This document shows positions 47,865 to 55,679 of a stretch of DNA of 64,000 nucleotides, in pieces. The notes beneath the pieces were generated by a model, which saw only the letters and a list, made by a program, of their open reading frames with translations, ran no database searches and had not been told where the DNA came from. The position numbers and the translations under genes are program-made. This DNA comes from Antiquaquibacter metalliresistens (GTDB taxonomy: Bacteria > Actinomycetota > Actinomycetes > Actinomycetales > Microbacteriaceae), in the NCBI RefSeq assembly GCF_029211225.1, contig NZ_JARGEM010000007.1, positions 1-64,000 on the forward strand, given 5' to 3'. Position 1 is the stretch's first letter; every line of letters starts with the position of its first letter.

Positions 47865-49235
47865 TCAGTGTCCGGTCAAGCGGCCCATGAGTCTTGCGGC
47901 GAGCGAGGGGCGCCGCGTCATCCGTTCCTCCGCGTCGGCGACCGTCATCGCGAGCAGTCCGGCGTTGGCGCCCAGAAAGCGCAGCGGTTCCGATTCCCAG
48001 GAGGGCGAGCGGTGTCCCACCCAAGGCAGACGCACGAGCTCGGAGTCGGTGTCGGTCAGCAGATCGCCCAGCGTGCGGCCGGCGAGGTTGGTGGTGCTCA
48101 AGCCGTCGCCGACGTACCCGCCCGCGGCGGCGATGCCCGTGCCGCGGTCGTAGCCGACCGAGGCGTGCCAGTCACGCGGAACGCCGAGCGGCCCGCCCCA
48201 GCGATGGGTGATCTCGACGTCTCCGATCACGGGGAACATCTCGGTCAGGGTGCGCCTGAGGTGCTCGAACACCCCGGGCACCCGGTCGTACTCGGGCCGG
48301 ATCGCGCTGCCCCAGTGATAGCGTGCCCCGCGGCCGCCGAAGGCCAAGCGATCGTCGGCGGTGCGCTGACCGTAGACGATGAGATGACGGTGATCGGTGA
48401 AGGTCTGACCGTGCTCGATGCCGATCGCCTGCCAGACGTGCTCGGGCAGGGGTGCGGTCGCGATCATGAGCGAGTACAACGGCAGCACGCGCCGGCGGGT
48501 CGGCGGCAGCGTCGCACCGTAGCCCTCGGTGGCGACCACCAGGCGGTCGCAGCGCACCGTGCCGGCGGCGGTGACGACCGAGTGCGGTGCGTAGTCGAGC
48601 ACCTCGGTGCGTTCGAAGATGCGCACCCCGCGCCGCTCGAGCGCTCGCGCGAGTCCGCGCACGAGCTTGGCGGGATGGATGCGCGCGCAGTTCGGATCGA
48701 ACGTCGCCGCGAGCGACCCGGCCGCCGACTGCGGCCCGAGCAATTCGAGCGGATCGACCCCGAACCCGGCCGCCTCGGCGACCTCGGCGCGGGCGGCCGC
48801 GAGCTGCACGGGGGAGCGCGCGAAGGCGAGTGTGCCGCCCTTGGCGTAATCGATGTCGAGTCCGGCGGATGCCGCGGCTCGCCCCACCTCGTCGACGGTC
48901 TCGATCATCGCCCGCCGCATGGCGAGCGCCGCATCCCGGCCGTGCTCGCGGGCCAGCGACGCCGTCGACCTCGGAAACAGCGCGCTCACCCAACCGCCGT
49001 TGCGCCCGGATGCACCGAACCCGGCGATCTCCTTCTCCAGCACCACGACGCGCAGCGTCGGGTCGCGCTCCAGGAGGTACCACGCGGTCCACAGCCCGGT
49101 GAGGCCGCCGCCGATGATCGCGACGTCGGCATCCGTCTCGCTGGGCAGCGCGGGGCGCGGGCTCAGATCGTCCGGTACCGTGTCGTGCCAGAAGGAGAGC
49201 CCGCGGTAGTCGCGCTCCGTCAGAGCCTCGACCAT
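47865..49235 (-). CDS. FAD-dependent amine oxidase (DAO family, PuuB-like)
   Basis: A 456-residue flavoprotein. The FAD-binding motif is VAIIGGGLTGLWTAWYLL; GFGASGRNGGW and the C-terminal GGYVGDGLSTTNLAGRTLGD fit the gamma-glutamylputrescine oxidase/glycine oxidase group. It would oxidise an amine to an aldehyde with release of ammonia and peroxide. Its start overlaps the aminotransferase by 16 bases. Beside an aminobutyraldehyde-type dehydrogenase it suggests polyamine breakdown. Confidence 0.85.
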   Translation of the reverse strand: MVEALTERDYRGLSFWHDTVPDDLSPRPALPSETDADVAIIGGGLTGLWTAWYLLERDPTLRVVVLEKEIAGFGASGRNGGWVSALFPRSTASLAREHGRDAALAMRRAMIETVDEVGRAAASAGLDIDYAKGGTLAFARSPVQLAAARAEVAEAAGFGVDPLELLGPQSAAGSLAATFDPNCARIHPAKLVRGLARALERRGVRIFERTEVLDYAPHSVVTAAGTVRCDRLVVATEGYGATLPPTRRRVLPLYSLMIATAPLPEHVWQAIGIEHGQTFTDHRHLIVYGQRTADDRLAFGGRGARYHWGSAIRPEYDRVPGVFEHLRRTLTEMFPVIGDVEITHRWGGPLGVPRDWHASVGYDRGTGIAAAGGYVGDGLSTTNLAGRTLGDLLTDTDSELVRLPWVGHRSPSWESEPLRFLGANAGLLAMTVADAEERMTRRPSLAARLMGRLTGH

Positions 49236-50599
49236 GCCTCGGTCAGCACTCCGCGCAGGATCGACTCGATCTCGTCGAACTCCTTCGGGCCGATGGTCAG
49301 CGGCGGCGCGAGCTGGATGACAGGGTCGCCGCGGTCGTCCGCGCGGCAGTACAGGCCCGCCTCGAACAGCGCCTTCGACAGGAACCCGCGCAGCAGCCGC
49401 TCCGACTCGTCGTCGTCGAAGGTCTCGCGCGTGGTCTTGTCCTTGACGAGCTCGATGCCGAAGAAGTAGCCGTCGCCGCGCACGTCGCCGACGATCGGCA
49501 GATCCTTGAGCTTCTCGAGCGTCTGCCGGAACACGGGCGAGTTCTCGCGCACGTTCGCGTTGAGCTTCTCCTCCTCGAAGATGTCGAGGTTCGCGAGGGC
49601 GACCGCGGAGGAGACCGGGTGCCCGCCGAAGGTGTACCCGTGATAGAACGCCGTGGTGCCGTGCCGGAAGGGCTCGTAGATGCGGTCGCTGACGATCGTC
49701 GCCCCGATGGGGGAGTAGCCGCTGGTCATGCCCTTCGCGCACGTGATCATGTCGGGCTGGAAGCCGTAGGTCGTCGAGGCGAACATGTTGCCGATGCGTC
49801 CGAACGCGGTGATGACCTCGTCGGCCACGAGCAGCACGTCGTACTGGTCGCAGATCTCGCGCACGCGCTGGAAGTAGCCGGGCGGGGGCGGGAAGCATCC
49901 ACCCGAGTTCTGCACCGGCTCGAGGAAGACCGCGGCGACCGTCTCCGGTCCCTCGAACAGGATCATCTCCTCGATGCGGTTGGCGGCCCACAGGCCGAAG
50001 GCCTCCAGGTCGCCGGTCGGCGCGCCCATCTCGTGCGCGCGGTAGAAGTTCGTGTTCGGCACCCGGAAGCCGCCGGGGGTCACCGGCTCGAACATCTCCT
50101 TCATGGCGGGGATGCCAGTGATCGCGAGCGCGCCCTGCGGCGTGCCGTGATAGGCCACCGCCCGCGAGATCACCTTGTGCTTGGTGGGCCGGCCCTGCAG
50201 CTTCCAGTAGTACTTCGCGAGCTTGAACGCGGTCTCCACCGCCTCGCCGCCGCCCGTGGAGAAGAACACCCGGTTGAGGTCGCCGGGCGCGTAGTCGGCG
50301 AGCCGGTCGGCGAGTTCGATGGCGGCCGGATGCGCGTACGACCAGATCGGGAAGAACGCGAGCTCCTCGGCCTGCTTCGCCGCGACCTCCGCGAGTCGCT
50401 TGCGGCCGTGGCCGGCGTTGACCACGAAGAGGCCGGAGAGGCCATCGAAGTACTTGCGTCCCTTCGAGTCCCAGATGTGGTGACCATCACCCTTCACGAT
50501 GATGGGGGCGCCGTGCTCCTCGAGCACGGACTGCCGGGAGAAGTGCATCCACAGGTGGTCTTTCGCCTTCTGCTGCAGATCGGCTTCGTCGAACGTCAT
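49220..50599 (-). CDS. Class III PLP aminotransferase (putrescine/omega-amino acid type)
   Basis: A 459-residue fold-type I enzyme. The PLP lysine is in ITCAKGMTSGYSP, the Asp in VLLVADEVITAFGR, and STGGGEAVETAFKLA contacts the cofactor phosphate. Overall layout resembles putrescine-pyruvate aminotransferase SpuC and omega-amino acid transaminases. Lying between an Lrp regulator and an amine oxidase, with an aldehyde dehydrogenase divergent, it probably acts on putrescine, cadaverine or GABA. Confidence 0.87.
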   Translation of the reverse strand: MTFDEADLQQKAKDHLWMHFSRQSVLEEHGAPIIVKGDGHHIWDSKGRKYFDGLSGLFVVNAGHGRKRLAEVAAKQAEELAFFPIWSYAHPAAIELADRLADYAPGDLNRVFFSTGGGEAVETAFKLAKYYWKLQGRPTKHKVISRAVAYHGTPQGALAITGIPAMKEMFEPVTPGGFRVPNTNFYRAHEMGAPTGDLEAFGLWAANRIEEMILFEGPETVAAVFLEPVQNSGGCFPPPPGYFQRVREICDQYDVLLVADEVITAFGRIGNMFASTTYGFQPDMITCAKGMTSGYSPIGATIVSDRIYEPFRHGTTAFYHGYTFGGHPVSSAVALANLDIFEEEKLNANVRENSPVFRQTLEKLKDLPIVGDVRGDGYFFGIELVKDKTTRETFDDDESERLLRGFLSKALFEAGLYCRADDRGDPVIQLAPPLTIGPKEFDEIESILRGVLTEAWSRL

Positions 50600-50607
50600 G
50601 ATCTTCC

Positions 50608-51090
50608 TTACCTGGTTCCCCAGTTGTAGAACTGCTTGTGCAGTCGCAGATAGACGAAGGTCTCGGTGGACTGCACCCCGTCGATCCCGCGGATCTGCTT
50701 GTTGAGCAACTCGATGAGGTCCTCGTCGTTCTCGCACACGACCTCCGCGAGGATGTCGAAACTGCCCGCGGTGAGCACGACATAGTCGATCTCCGGCAGC
50801 GCGCTCAACCGGTCGGCCACCGTCGTGGTGTCGCCGGCGACCCGGATGCCGATCATCGCCTGGCGGTAGAAGCCCAGTTGCATCGGATCGGTCACCGCCA
50901 CCACCTGCATCACGCCGGAGTCGGTGAGCTTCTGCACGCGCTGGCGCACGGCGGCCTCGCTGAGCCCCACCGCCTTGCCGATCTCCGCGTACGACCGGCG
51001 ACCGTCCCGCTGGAGCTGCTCGATGATCTTCTTGGAGACCTCGTCCAGCTGCACCGGTTTGGCGCCGACGGGGCGCGGGGAGGCACTCAT
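50608..51090 (-). CDS. Lrp/AsnC family transcriptional regulator
   Basis: 160 residues: an N-terminal helix-turn-helix (RRSYAEIGKAVGLSEAAVRQ) and a C-terminal RAM ligand-binding domain (IDYVVLTAGSFDILAEVVCE). Such regulators sense an amino acid or amine. It is divergent from the dehydrogenase gene and eight bases upstream of the aminotransferase, so it likely controls both directions through the 111-bp gap. Confidence 0.9.
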   Translation of the reverse strand: MSASPRPVGAKPVQLDEVSKKIIEQLQRDGRRSYAEIGKAVGLSEAAVRQRVQKLTDSGVMQVVAVTDPMQLGFYRQAMIGIRVAGDTTTVADRLSALPEIDYVVLTAGSFDILAEVVCENDEDLIELLNKQIRGIDGVQSTETFVYLRLHKQFYNWGTR

Positions 51091-51109
51091 GCATCGATTC
51101 TGTCAGTGT

Positions 51110-51142
51110 GCATGATCACTCACAAGCGAATCCGCATCATGC
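51110..51142. promoter_or_regulatory. Candidate Lrp-type site in the divergent region
   Basis: GCATGAT (51110-51116) and ATCATGC (51136-51142) are inverted, 26 bp apart start to start; a second overlapping pair is CGAATC (51127-51132) and GATTCG (51149-51154). Spaced inverted half-sites in a divergent region beside an lrp gene are suggestive only. Confidence 0.35.
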
Positions 51143-51166
51143 GACCGCGATTCGTGACGGAATCGG

Positions 51167-51196
51167 TGGCACAACCGGGCCACCCTCGCTAGATTG
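51167..51196 (+). promoter_or_regulatory. Promoter of the dehydrogenase gene, probably leaderless
   Basis: TGGCAC (51167-51172), an 18-bp spacer and TAGATT (51191-51196). The ATG is only five bases past the -10 and no Shine-Dalgarno sequence precedes it, so transcription would begin at the start codon. Confidence 0.5.
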
Positions 51197-51201
51197 GCTT
51201 C

Positions 51202-52629
51202 ATGGCTGAACTGCGCAACTTCATCAATGGCGAGTACGTCTCGGCGAAGGCCGATGCGAGCTTCGAGGTCATCGACCCCGCGACCGAGCAGGGATACGCC
51301 TCGTCGCCCGTCTCCGGCAAGGCCGACGTGGATGCCGCGTTCAAGGCCGCCGCGGACGCCTTCGAGACCTGGGGCGAAACGACCCCGTCCGAGCGGCAGC
51401 TCGCCCTGTTCCGCATCGCGGATGCCATGGAGGCCCGCGCGGAGGAGTTCGCGGACCTGGAGTCGAAGGACACCGGCAAGCCGCGGGCATCCCTCGTCGA
51501 CGACGAGATCATGCTCTCGGTCGACCAGATCCGCTTCTTCGCGGGTGAGGCCCGCCACTTGAGCGGCATGGCCACGGCCGAGTACATGAAGGATCACACC
51601 TCGTCGATCCGCCGCGAACCGATCGGCGTGATCGGCCAGGTGACGCCCTGGAACTACCCGCTGAACATGGCGGTCTGGAAGTTCGCGCCCGCGATCGCGG
51701 CGGGCAACACGACCGTGCTCAAGCCCAGCGACACGACACCGTCGTCCACACTGCTGCTCGCCGAGGTCGCCGCCGAGTTCCTGCCCCCGGGCGTGCTCAA
51801 CGTCATCACGGGCGACCGCACGACCGGCGGGCTCATGATCGACCACAAGACGCCGCAGATGGTGTCGATCACCGGCTCGGTGCGCGCCGGCATGGAGGTG
51901 GCGAAGGCCGCGGCATCCGACCTCAAGCGCGTGCACCTCGAGCTCGGCGGCAAGGCGCCGGTGATCGTCTTCGACGATGCCGACATCGCCTCCGCTGTCG
52001 AGGGCATCGGCATCGCCGGGTACTTCAATGCCGGGCAGGACTGCACCGCGGCGACGCGCGTGCTCGTGCACAAGAACGTGCACGACGAGTTCGTCGCCGC
52101 GATGGTGGCCTGGGCCAAGGAGAACGCGAAGACCGGTGCGCCGGATCGGGACGACATCCTCTTCGGCCCCGTCAACAACGCCAGTCAGCTCGAGCGCGTC
52201 TCGGGCATCATCGATGCGCTGCCCTCGAACGCGCAGATCGCCCTCGGCGGCCATCGGCAGGGCGACAAGGGCTACTTCTACGAGGCCACGATCGTCACTG
52301 GACTCAAGCAGACGGATGACGCGATCCAGAACGAGATCTTCGGCCCCGTGATCACGGTGCAGTCGTTCACCGACGAGAAGCAGGCGCTCGAGTGGGCCAA
52401 CGGGGTGCAGTACGGACTCTCCTCGAGCGTCTGGACGAAGGACCACTCCCGTGCGATGCGCTTCGCCAAGCACCTCGATTTCGGCTGCGTGTGGATCAAC
52501 ACCCACATCCCGCTCGTCGCCGAGATGCCGCACGGCGGCTTCAAGCACTCCGGCTACGGCAAGGACCTCTCGACCTACGGCTTCGAGGACTACACGCGCA
52601 TCAAGCACGTCATGAGCTTCATCGGCTGA
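51202..52629 (+). CDS. Gamma-aminobutyraldehyde dehydrogenase-like enzyme
   Basis: A 475-residue NAD-dependent aldehyde dehydrogenase, the length of Escherichia coli PatD/YdcW. The catalytic Cys is C281 in NAGQDCTAATRV, the Glu in HLELGGKAP, and the cofactor region is TPWNYPLNMAVWK. It should oxidise 4-aminobutyraldehyde (or a homologue) to GABA. Divergent from the Lrp-aminotransferase-oxidase genes, it completes a putrescine-to-GABA route. Confidence 0.88.
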   Translation: MAELRNFINGEYVSAKADASFEVIDPATEQGYASSPVSGKADVDAAFKAAADAFETWGETTPSERQLALFRIADAMEARAEEFADLESKDTGKPRASLVDDEIMLSVDQIRFFAGEARHLSGMATAEYMKDHTSSIRREPIGVIGQVTPWNYPLNMAVWKFAPAIAAGNTTVLKPSDTTPSSTLLLAEVAAEFLPPGVLNVITGDRTTGGLMIDHKTPQMVSITGSVRAGMEVAKAAASDLKRVHLELGGKAPVIVFDDADIASAVEGIGIAGYFNAGQDCTAATRVLVHKNVHDEFVAAMVAWAKENAKTGAPDRDDILFGPVNNASQLERVSGIIDALPSNAQIALGGHRQGDKGYFYEATIVTGLKQTDDAIQNEIFGPVITVQSFTDEKQALEWANGVQYGLSSSVWTKDHSRAMRFAKHLDFGCVWINTHIPLVAEMPHGGFKHSGYGKDLSTYGFEDYTRIKHVMSFIG

Positions 52630-52704
52630 GGCATCCGGTCGTTTCCGGAGGGCGTTGTCTCCTCGGCGGCGGGAGTTCGCACCGGTTCGGCGGGAGTCGC
52701 TCAC

Positions 52705-52734
52705 GAGTGGCGGGGGTTGTACCTCCCGCCACTC
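52705..52734. terminator. Hairpin between converging dehydrogenase and MFS genes
   Basis: GAGTGGCGGG (52705-52714) pairs with CCCGCCACTC (52725-52734), with GGT/ACC extending into the loop. It lies in the 169-bp gap between converging genes, which also contains two copies of GGCGGGAGTYCGC; otherwise I see nothing in that gap. Confidence 0.55.
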
Positions 52735-52798
52735 GAGGTTTGCCCCCGCCGCAACGCCCGGTTCGCGACCGCGGCGAGCAACGGATGCCCCACCGCTC

Positions 52799-54124
52799 TC
52801 ACTCGGCGGCGGGCGCCTCGGCGTCCTTCGCAGTACCGGACGCCGCGCTCGCCGCACGGATCGCGCGTCGACCGGAGGGCACGAGCACGGCGACGGCGAT
52901 CACGACGAACATGATCACCCCCGCGATCACGAGCAGGGATTCGACGCTGACGACGTCGGCGAGCGGTCCGAAGGCCACCATGCCGATCGGCATCGCGACG
53001 GCCATCACGATGCCGAGGAAGCCGAAGACGCGCCCCTGACGCTCTGGCTCGACGGTCTCTTGCAGCAGGGTCATCGACGGGGTCGAGAAGAACGGCACCG
53101 CCAGACCCACGACGCCCATGAGGACGAAGAACACGATGAGGTTCGTCGTGAAGCCCATCGCGATGGAGAGCACGCCGAACAGCGCCGACGCGATCACGAT
53201 CATCGCGACGCGGTTCTTGGTGCCGCCCCAGACGGCGATCACGACGCCCCCGATCACCATGCCGACGCTGAAGGAGAGCTCGAGCACCGTGAGCTTCCAC
53301 ACCTCGTCGCCGAACGAGCGCGCCACCATGAGCGGCGTGAGGTAGGAGGGCGCGACGGCGAGCAGGAACACGATGCCGAACAGCACGAGCAGCCAGCGCA
53401 CGAAGGCGTGGTGCGCCACGTAGCGCACCCCCTCGACGAGGTCCGTGAAGTAGCCGGTCTTCTCGGCGCGGACGATGGTGGGGATGGCCAGGGTCGCGAT
53501 GAGCCCGATGCCGATGACGGCGGTGACGACATCCACGAAGAAGATCGAGACGATCGAGAGGCTCGCGTACAGGATGCCCGCCACGGCCGGGGCGATGAGC
53601 GCCATGGCCGACTGGATGGAGCCGAGGACGCCGTTGACGCGCATGAGGTGCTCGGTCGGCGTGATCTGCGGGATCAGCGCGGAGACGGCGGGCATCTGGA
53701 TGCCCGCTCCCGTCGACCGGATCGCGAGCGTCAGGAAGATGAGCCAGAGCGCGTCGACGCCGGAGAGCATGAGCAAGGCGAGCACGAGGGTGCTGGCGGC
53801 GATGGTGGCATCCGCGATGATGATGAGCATCTTGCGGTTGACGCGGTCGGCCCAGACCCCGCCGAAGATCGAGACGATCGCCTGCGGCAGGAATCCGAAC
53901 ACGGCGGCGAGCGCCAGCACGACGCCGGACTTCGTGGTGAGCGTGAGGTGCCACATGATCGCGTACTGCACGAGCATCGATCCGAACAGCGACACGGTCT
54001 GCCCGGAGAGGAAGACGACGACGTCGCGCTTCCAGTGCGGTCGTGCGGGGGCGGGCGCCTCGGGGTCAGTGGCCTCGGGGTCAGTGGCCTCGGGCTCGAT
54101 GGACTCGGGGGCGGGGGTGGTCAT
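52799..54124 (-). CDS. MFS transporter (EntS/MFS_3-like exporter)
   Basis: A 441-residue protein with 12 predicted membrane segments. The motif A-like loop GGVWADRVNRKMLIIIADA between helices 2 and 3 and the second-half FSTPSMTLLQETVEPERQGR are typical of MFS_3 exporters of siderophores or macrolides. The N-terminal tail repeats EATDPEATDPEA. ATG 54124 follows GGAGATCG. A palindrome (54140-54155) covers its promoter region, so it is probably inducible; no regulator gene adjoins it. Confidence 0.88.
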   Translation of the reverse strand: MTTPAPESIEPEATDPEATDPEAPAPARPHWKRDVVVFLSGQTVSLFGSMLVQYAIMWHLTLTTKSGVVLALAAVFGFLPQAIVSIFGGVWADRVNRKMLIIIADATIAASTLVLALLMLSGVDALWLIFLTLAIRSTGAGIQMPAVSALIPQITPTEHLMRVNGVLGSIQSAMALIAPAVAGILYASLSIVSIFFVDVVTAVIGIGLIATLAIPTIVRAEKTGYFTDLVEGVRYVAHHAFVRWLLVLFGIVFLLAVAPSYLTPLMVARSFGDEVWKLTVLELSFSVGMVIGGVVIAVWGGTKNRVAMIVIASALFGVLSIAMGFTTNLIVFFVLMGVVGLAVPFFSTPSMTLLQETVEPERQGRVFGFLGIVMAVAMPIGMVAFGPLADVVSVESLLVIAGVIMFVVIAVAVLVPSGRRAIRAASAASGTAKDAEAPAAE

Positions 54125-54139
54125 GGCACGATCTCCGGT

Positions 54140-54155
54140 TCGCGATATATCTCGA
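54140..54155. promoter_or_regulatory. Palindromic operator upstream of the MFS gene
   Basis: TCGCGATATATCTCGA reads TCG-n-GATA/TATC-n-CGA, perfect except one pair of positions. It lies 16 bp upstream of the MFS start and includes the AT-rich core likely used as -10 (TATATC on the minus strand). The GATATATC core resembles operators of PadR-type repressors. Confidence 0.5.
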
Positions 54156-54189
54156 AATGTCGACAGCGTAGCACGTCGCCGACGACGCC

Positions 54190-54195
54190 TAGGCT
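54190..54195 (+). promoter_or_regulatory. Candidate -10 of the FHA-PP2C unit
   Basis: TAGGCT ends six bases before the GTG at 54202, with no Shine-Dalgarno sequence between, as expected for a leaderless transcript. No convincing -35. Confidence 0.35.
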
Positions 54196-54201
54196 TGGTG
54201 C

Positions 54202-54732
54202 GTGGGCGACGACCTGGATGACACGGTGATCGCCCCGGCGCGCCCGGCTCCCGCCCCGGCCGACCCCGATCTCGACGACACGATCGTCGTGGCCGAGCGC
54301 ACTCCCGCGCCCGCGGTCGCGGCACCCCGGGAGCTCGGGTCGTCCCGCGCCGAACGTGCCACCTATGCCTTCCGCATCGGCGAGTCCGAGCCGATCGACC
54401 TCGACCGCCCGAGCTACATCGGCCGTCGCCCGAGCGTCCCGAGGATCCCGCACGACGAGGTGCCCCGGCTCGTGCGCGTGGCATCCCCACGCAGGGAGGT
54501 CTCCGCCACGCACCTCGAGGTGCGTCAGCTCGGTGGTACCGTCGTGGTCACCGACCTGCGCTCGACGAACGGCTCGATCGTGATGCTGCCCGGCAGCGTG
54601 CCCCGGAAACTGCGTCAGGGTGAGTCGATCGTGGTGCAGCCGGGCACCCTGGTGGATATTGGTGACGACAACGTCGTTCAGATACTGCCCATGCAACGCA
54701 CAGGCACGCAGCGCACAGAGAGGCAGCAGTGA
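54202..54732 (+). CDS. FHA domain protein
   Basis: A 176-residue protein: an acidic N-terminal tail with two DLDDT motifs (LDDTVIAPA, LDDTIVVAE), which may be kinase targets, then an FHA domain (YIGRRPSVP, EVSATHLEV, DLRSTNGS) that binds phosphothreonine. It would read out the Ser/Thr kinase encoded 1.5 kb downstream. The TGA overlaps the phosphatase start (GTGA). Confidence 0.87.
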   Translation: MGDDLDDTVIAPARPAPAPADPDLDDTIVVAERTPAPAVAAPRELGSSRAERATYAFRIGESEPIDLDRPSYIGRRPSVPRIPHDEVPRLVRVASPRREVSATHLEVRQLGGTVVVTDLRSTNGSIVMLPGSVPRKLRQGESIVVQPGTLVDIGDDNVVQILPMQRTGTQRTERQQ

Positions 54733-55556
54733 CCGAGATCGGTGCCAACAGCGCGGGTCGCACGATCCAGATTCCCGGTCGCGCGGAGACCATCACCCTC
54801 GCGTGGGGCGCCGCGACCGATCGGGGCCGTCGCCGCGCCGCCAACGAGGACAGCGTCGTCGCGGTCTCCCCGCTCTTCGCCGTCGCCGACGGGATGGGCG
54901 GGCACAGCGCCGGCGATCTGGCCAGCGCCGCGGTGGTCGAGCGGCTCGCCGAGGCGATCGCCTCCGACTTCCTCGCACCGCGGGCGATCGAGCGCGCGCT
55001 GGAGCGAGCGACCGCCGACATCACGGAGATCGCCGGCGACAGTGAACTCGGCGTCGGCACCACCGTCACCGGCGCGGCGCTGACGCTCGAGAACGACGAG
55101 CCGTACTTCGCCGTCTTCAACATCGGCGACAGTCGCGTCTACGCGTTCGAGCGCAACGAGCTCACGCAGGTGACCGTCGACCACTCGGTCGTGCAGGAGA
55201 TGGTCGAGGCCGGGGCGATCACGCGCGACCAGGCGGAGCAGCATCCCGACTCGAACATCATCACGCGCGCGGTCGGCTTCAATGCGCGACCGCAGCCGGA
55301 CTTCTGGATGCTGGCGCTGCACCCCGGCATGCGCCTGCTGCTGTGCTCCGACGGCCTGACCAAAGAGCTGTCGGACGAGCGGATCCGGCTGCACATGGCC
55401 GCCGGACTCACCCCGGCGGAGACCGCCGCGGCCCTGGTGGATGCCGCGCTCGCCGCGGGCGGGCGGGACAACATCACGACCGTCGTCGTCGACGTCGTCG
55501 ACGCCCCCGAGGGTGCTTCGCTGGACGACACCGCGCCGAAGGTGCCGCGCCGGTAG
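54729..55556 (+). CDS. PP2C-type Ser/Thr protein phosphatase
   Basis: A 275-residue metal-dependent phosphatase. All main motifs are present: TDRGRRRAANEDS, ADGMGGHSAGDLAS, GTTVTGAAL, NIGDSRVYAF, LLLCSDGLTKEL and GGRDNITTVVVD. No membrane segment, so it works in the cytoplasm, presumably reversing the neighbouring kinase. GTG 54729 overlaps the FHA gene. A small hairpin follows the stop. Confidence 0.93.
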   Translation: MTEIGANSAGRTIQIPGRAETITLAWGAATDRGRRRAANEDSVVAVSPLFAVADGMGGHSAGDLASAAVVERLAEAIASDFLAPRAIERALERATADITEIAGDSELGVGTTVTGAALTLENDEPYFAVFNIGDSRVYAFERNELTQVTVDHSVVQEMVEAGAITRDQAEQHPDSNIITRAVGFNARPQPDFWMLALHPGMRLLLCSDGLTKELSDERIRLHMAAGLTPAETAAALVDAALAAGGRDNITTVVVDVVDAPEGASLDDTAPKVPRR

Positions 55557-55595
55557 CACGTCTCGGGCGTCCGCGAAAGGGGCGTCGAGAACATG

Positions 55596-55610
55596 GCCCC
55601 CGTTGGGGGC
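55596..55610 (+). terminator. Small hairpin after the phosphatase gene
   Basis: GCCCCC-GTT-GGGGGC followed by ACAAAA. A short GC-rich stem in the phosphatase-kinase gap; weak terminator at best. Confidence 0.35.
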
Positions 55611-55641
55611 ACAAAACCCGGTGGCGTCGTTGGGCTCTGCC

Positions 55642-55647
55642 TACAAT
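55642..55647 (+). promoter_or_regulatory. Candidate -10 of the kinase operon
   Basis: TACAAT lies 32 nt before the GTG at 55680, giving a short leader with the ribosome site GAGGGGG. The -35 region shows no clear hexamer at the normal distance. It suggests the kinase, surface protein and MoxR genes can be transcribed apart from FHA-PP2C. Confidence 0.45.
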
Positions 55648-55679
55648 GATGCATCCGCTGACCGAGTGAGGGGGTTCTC

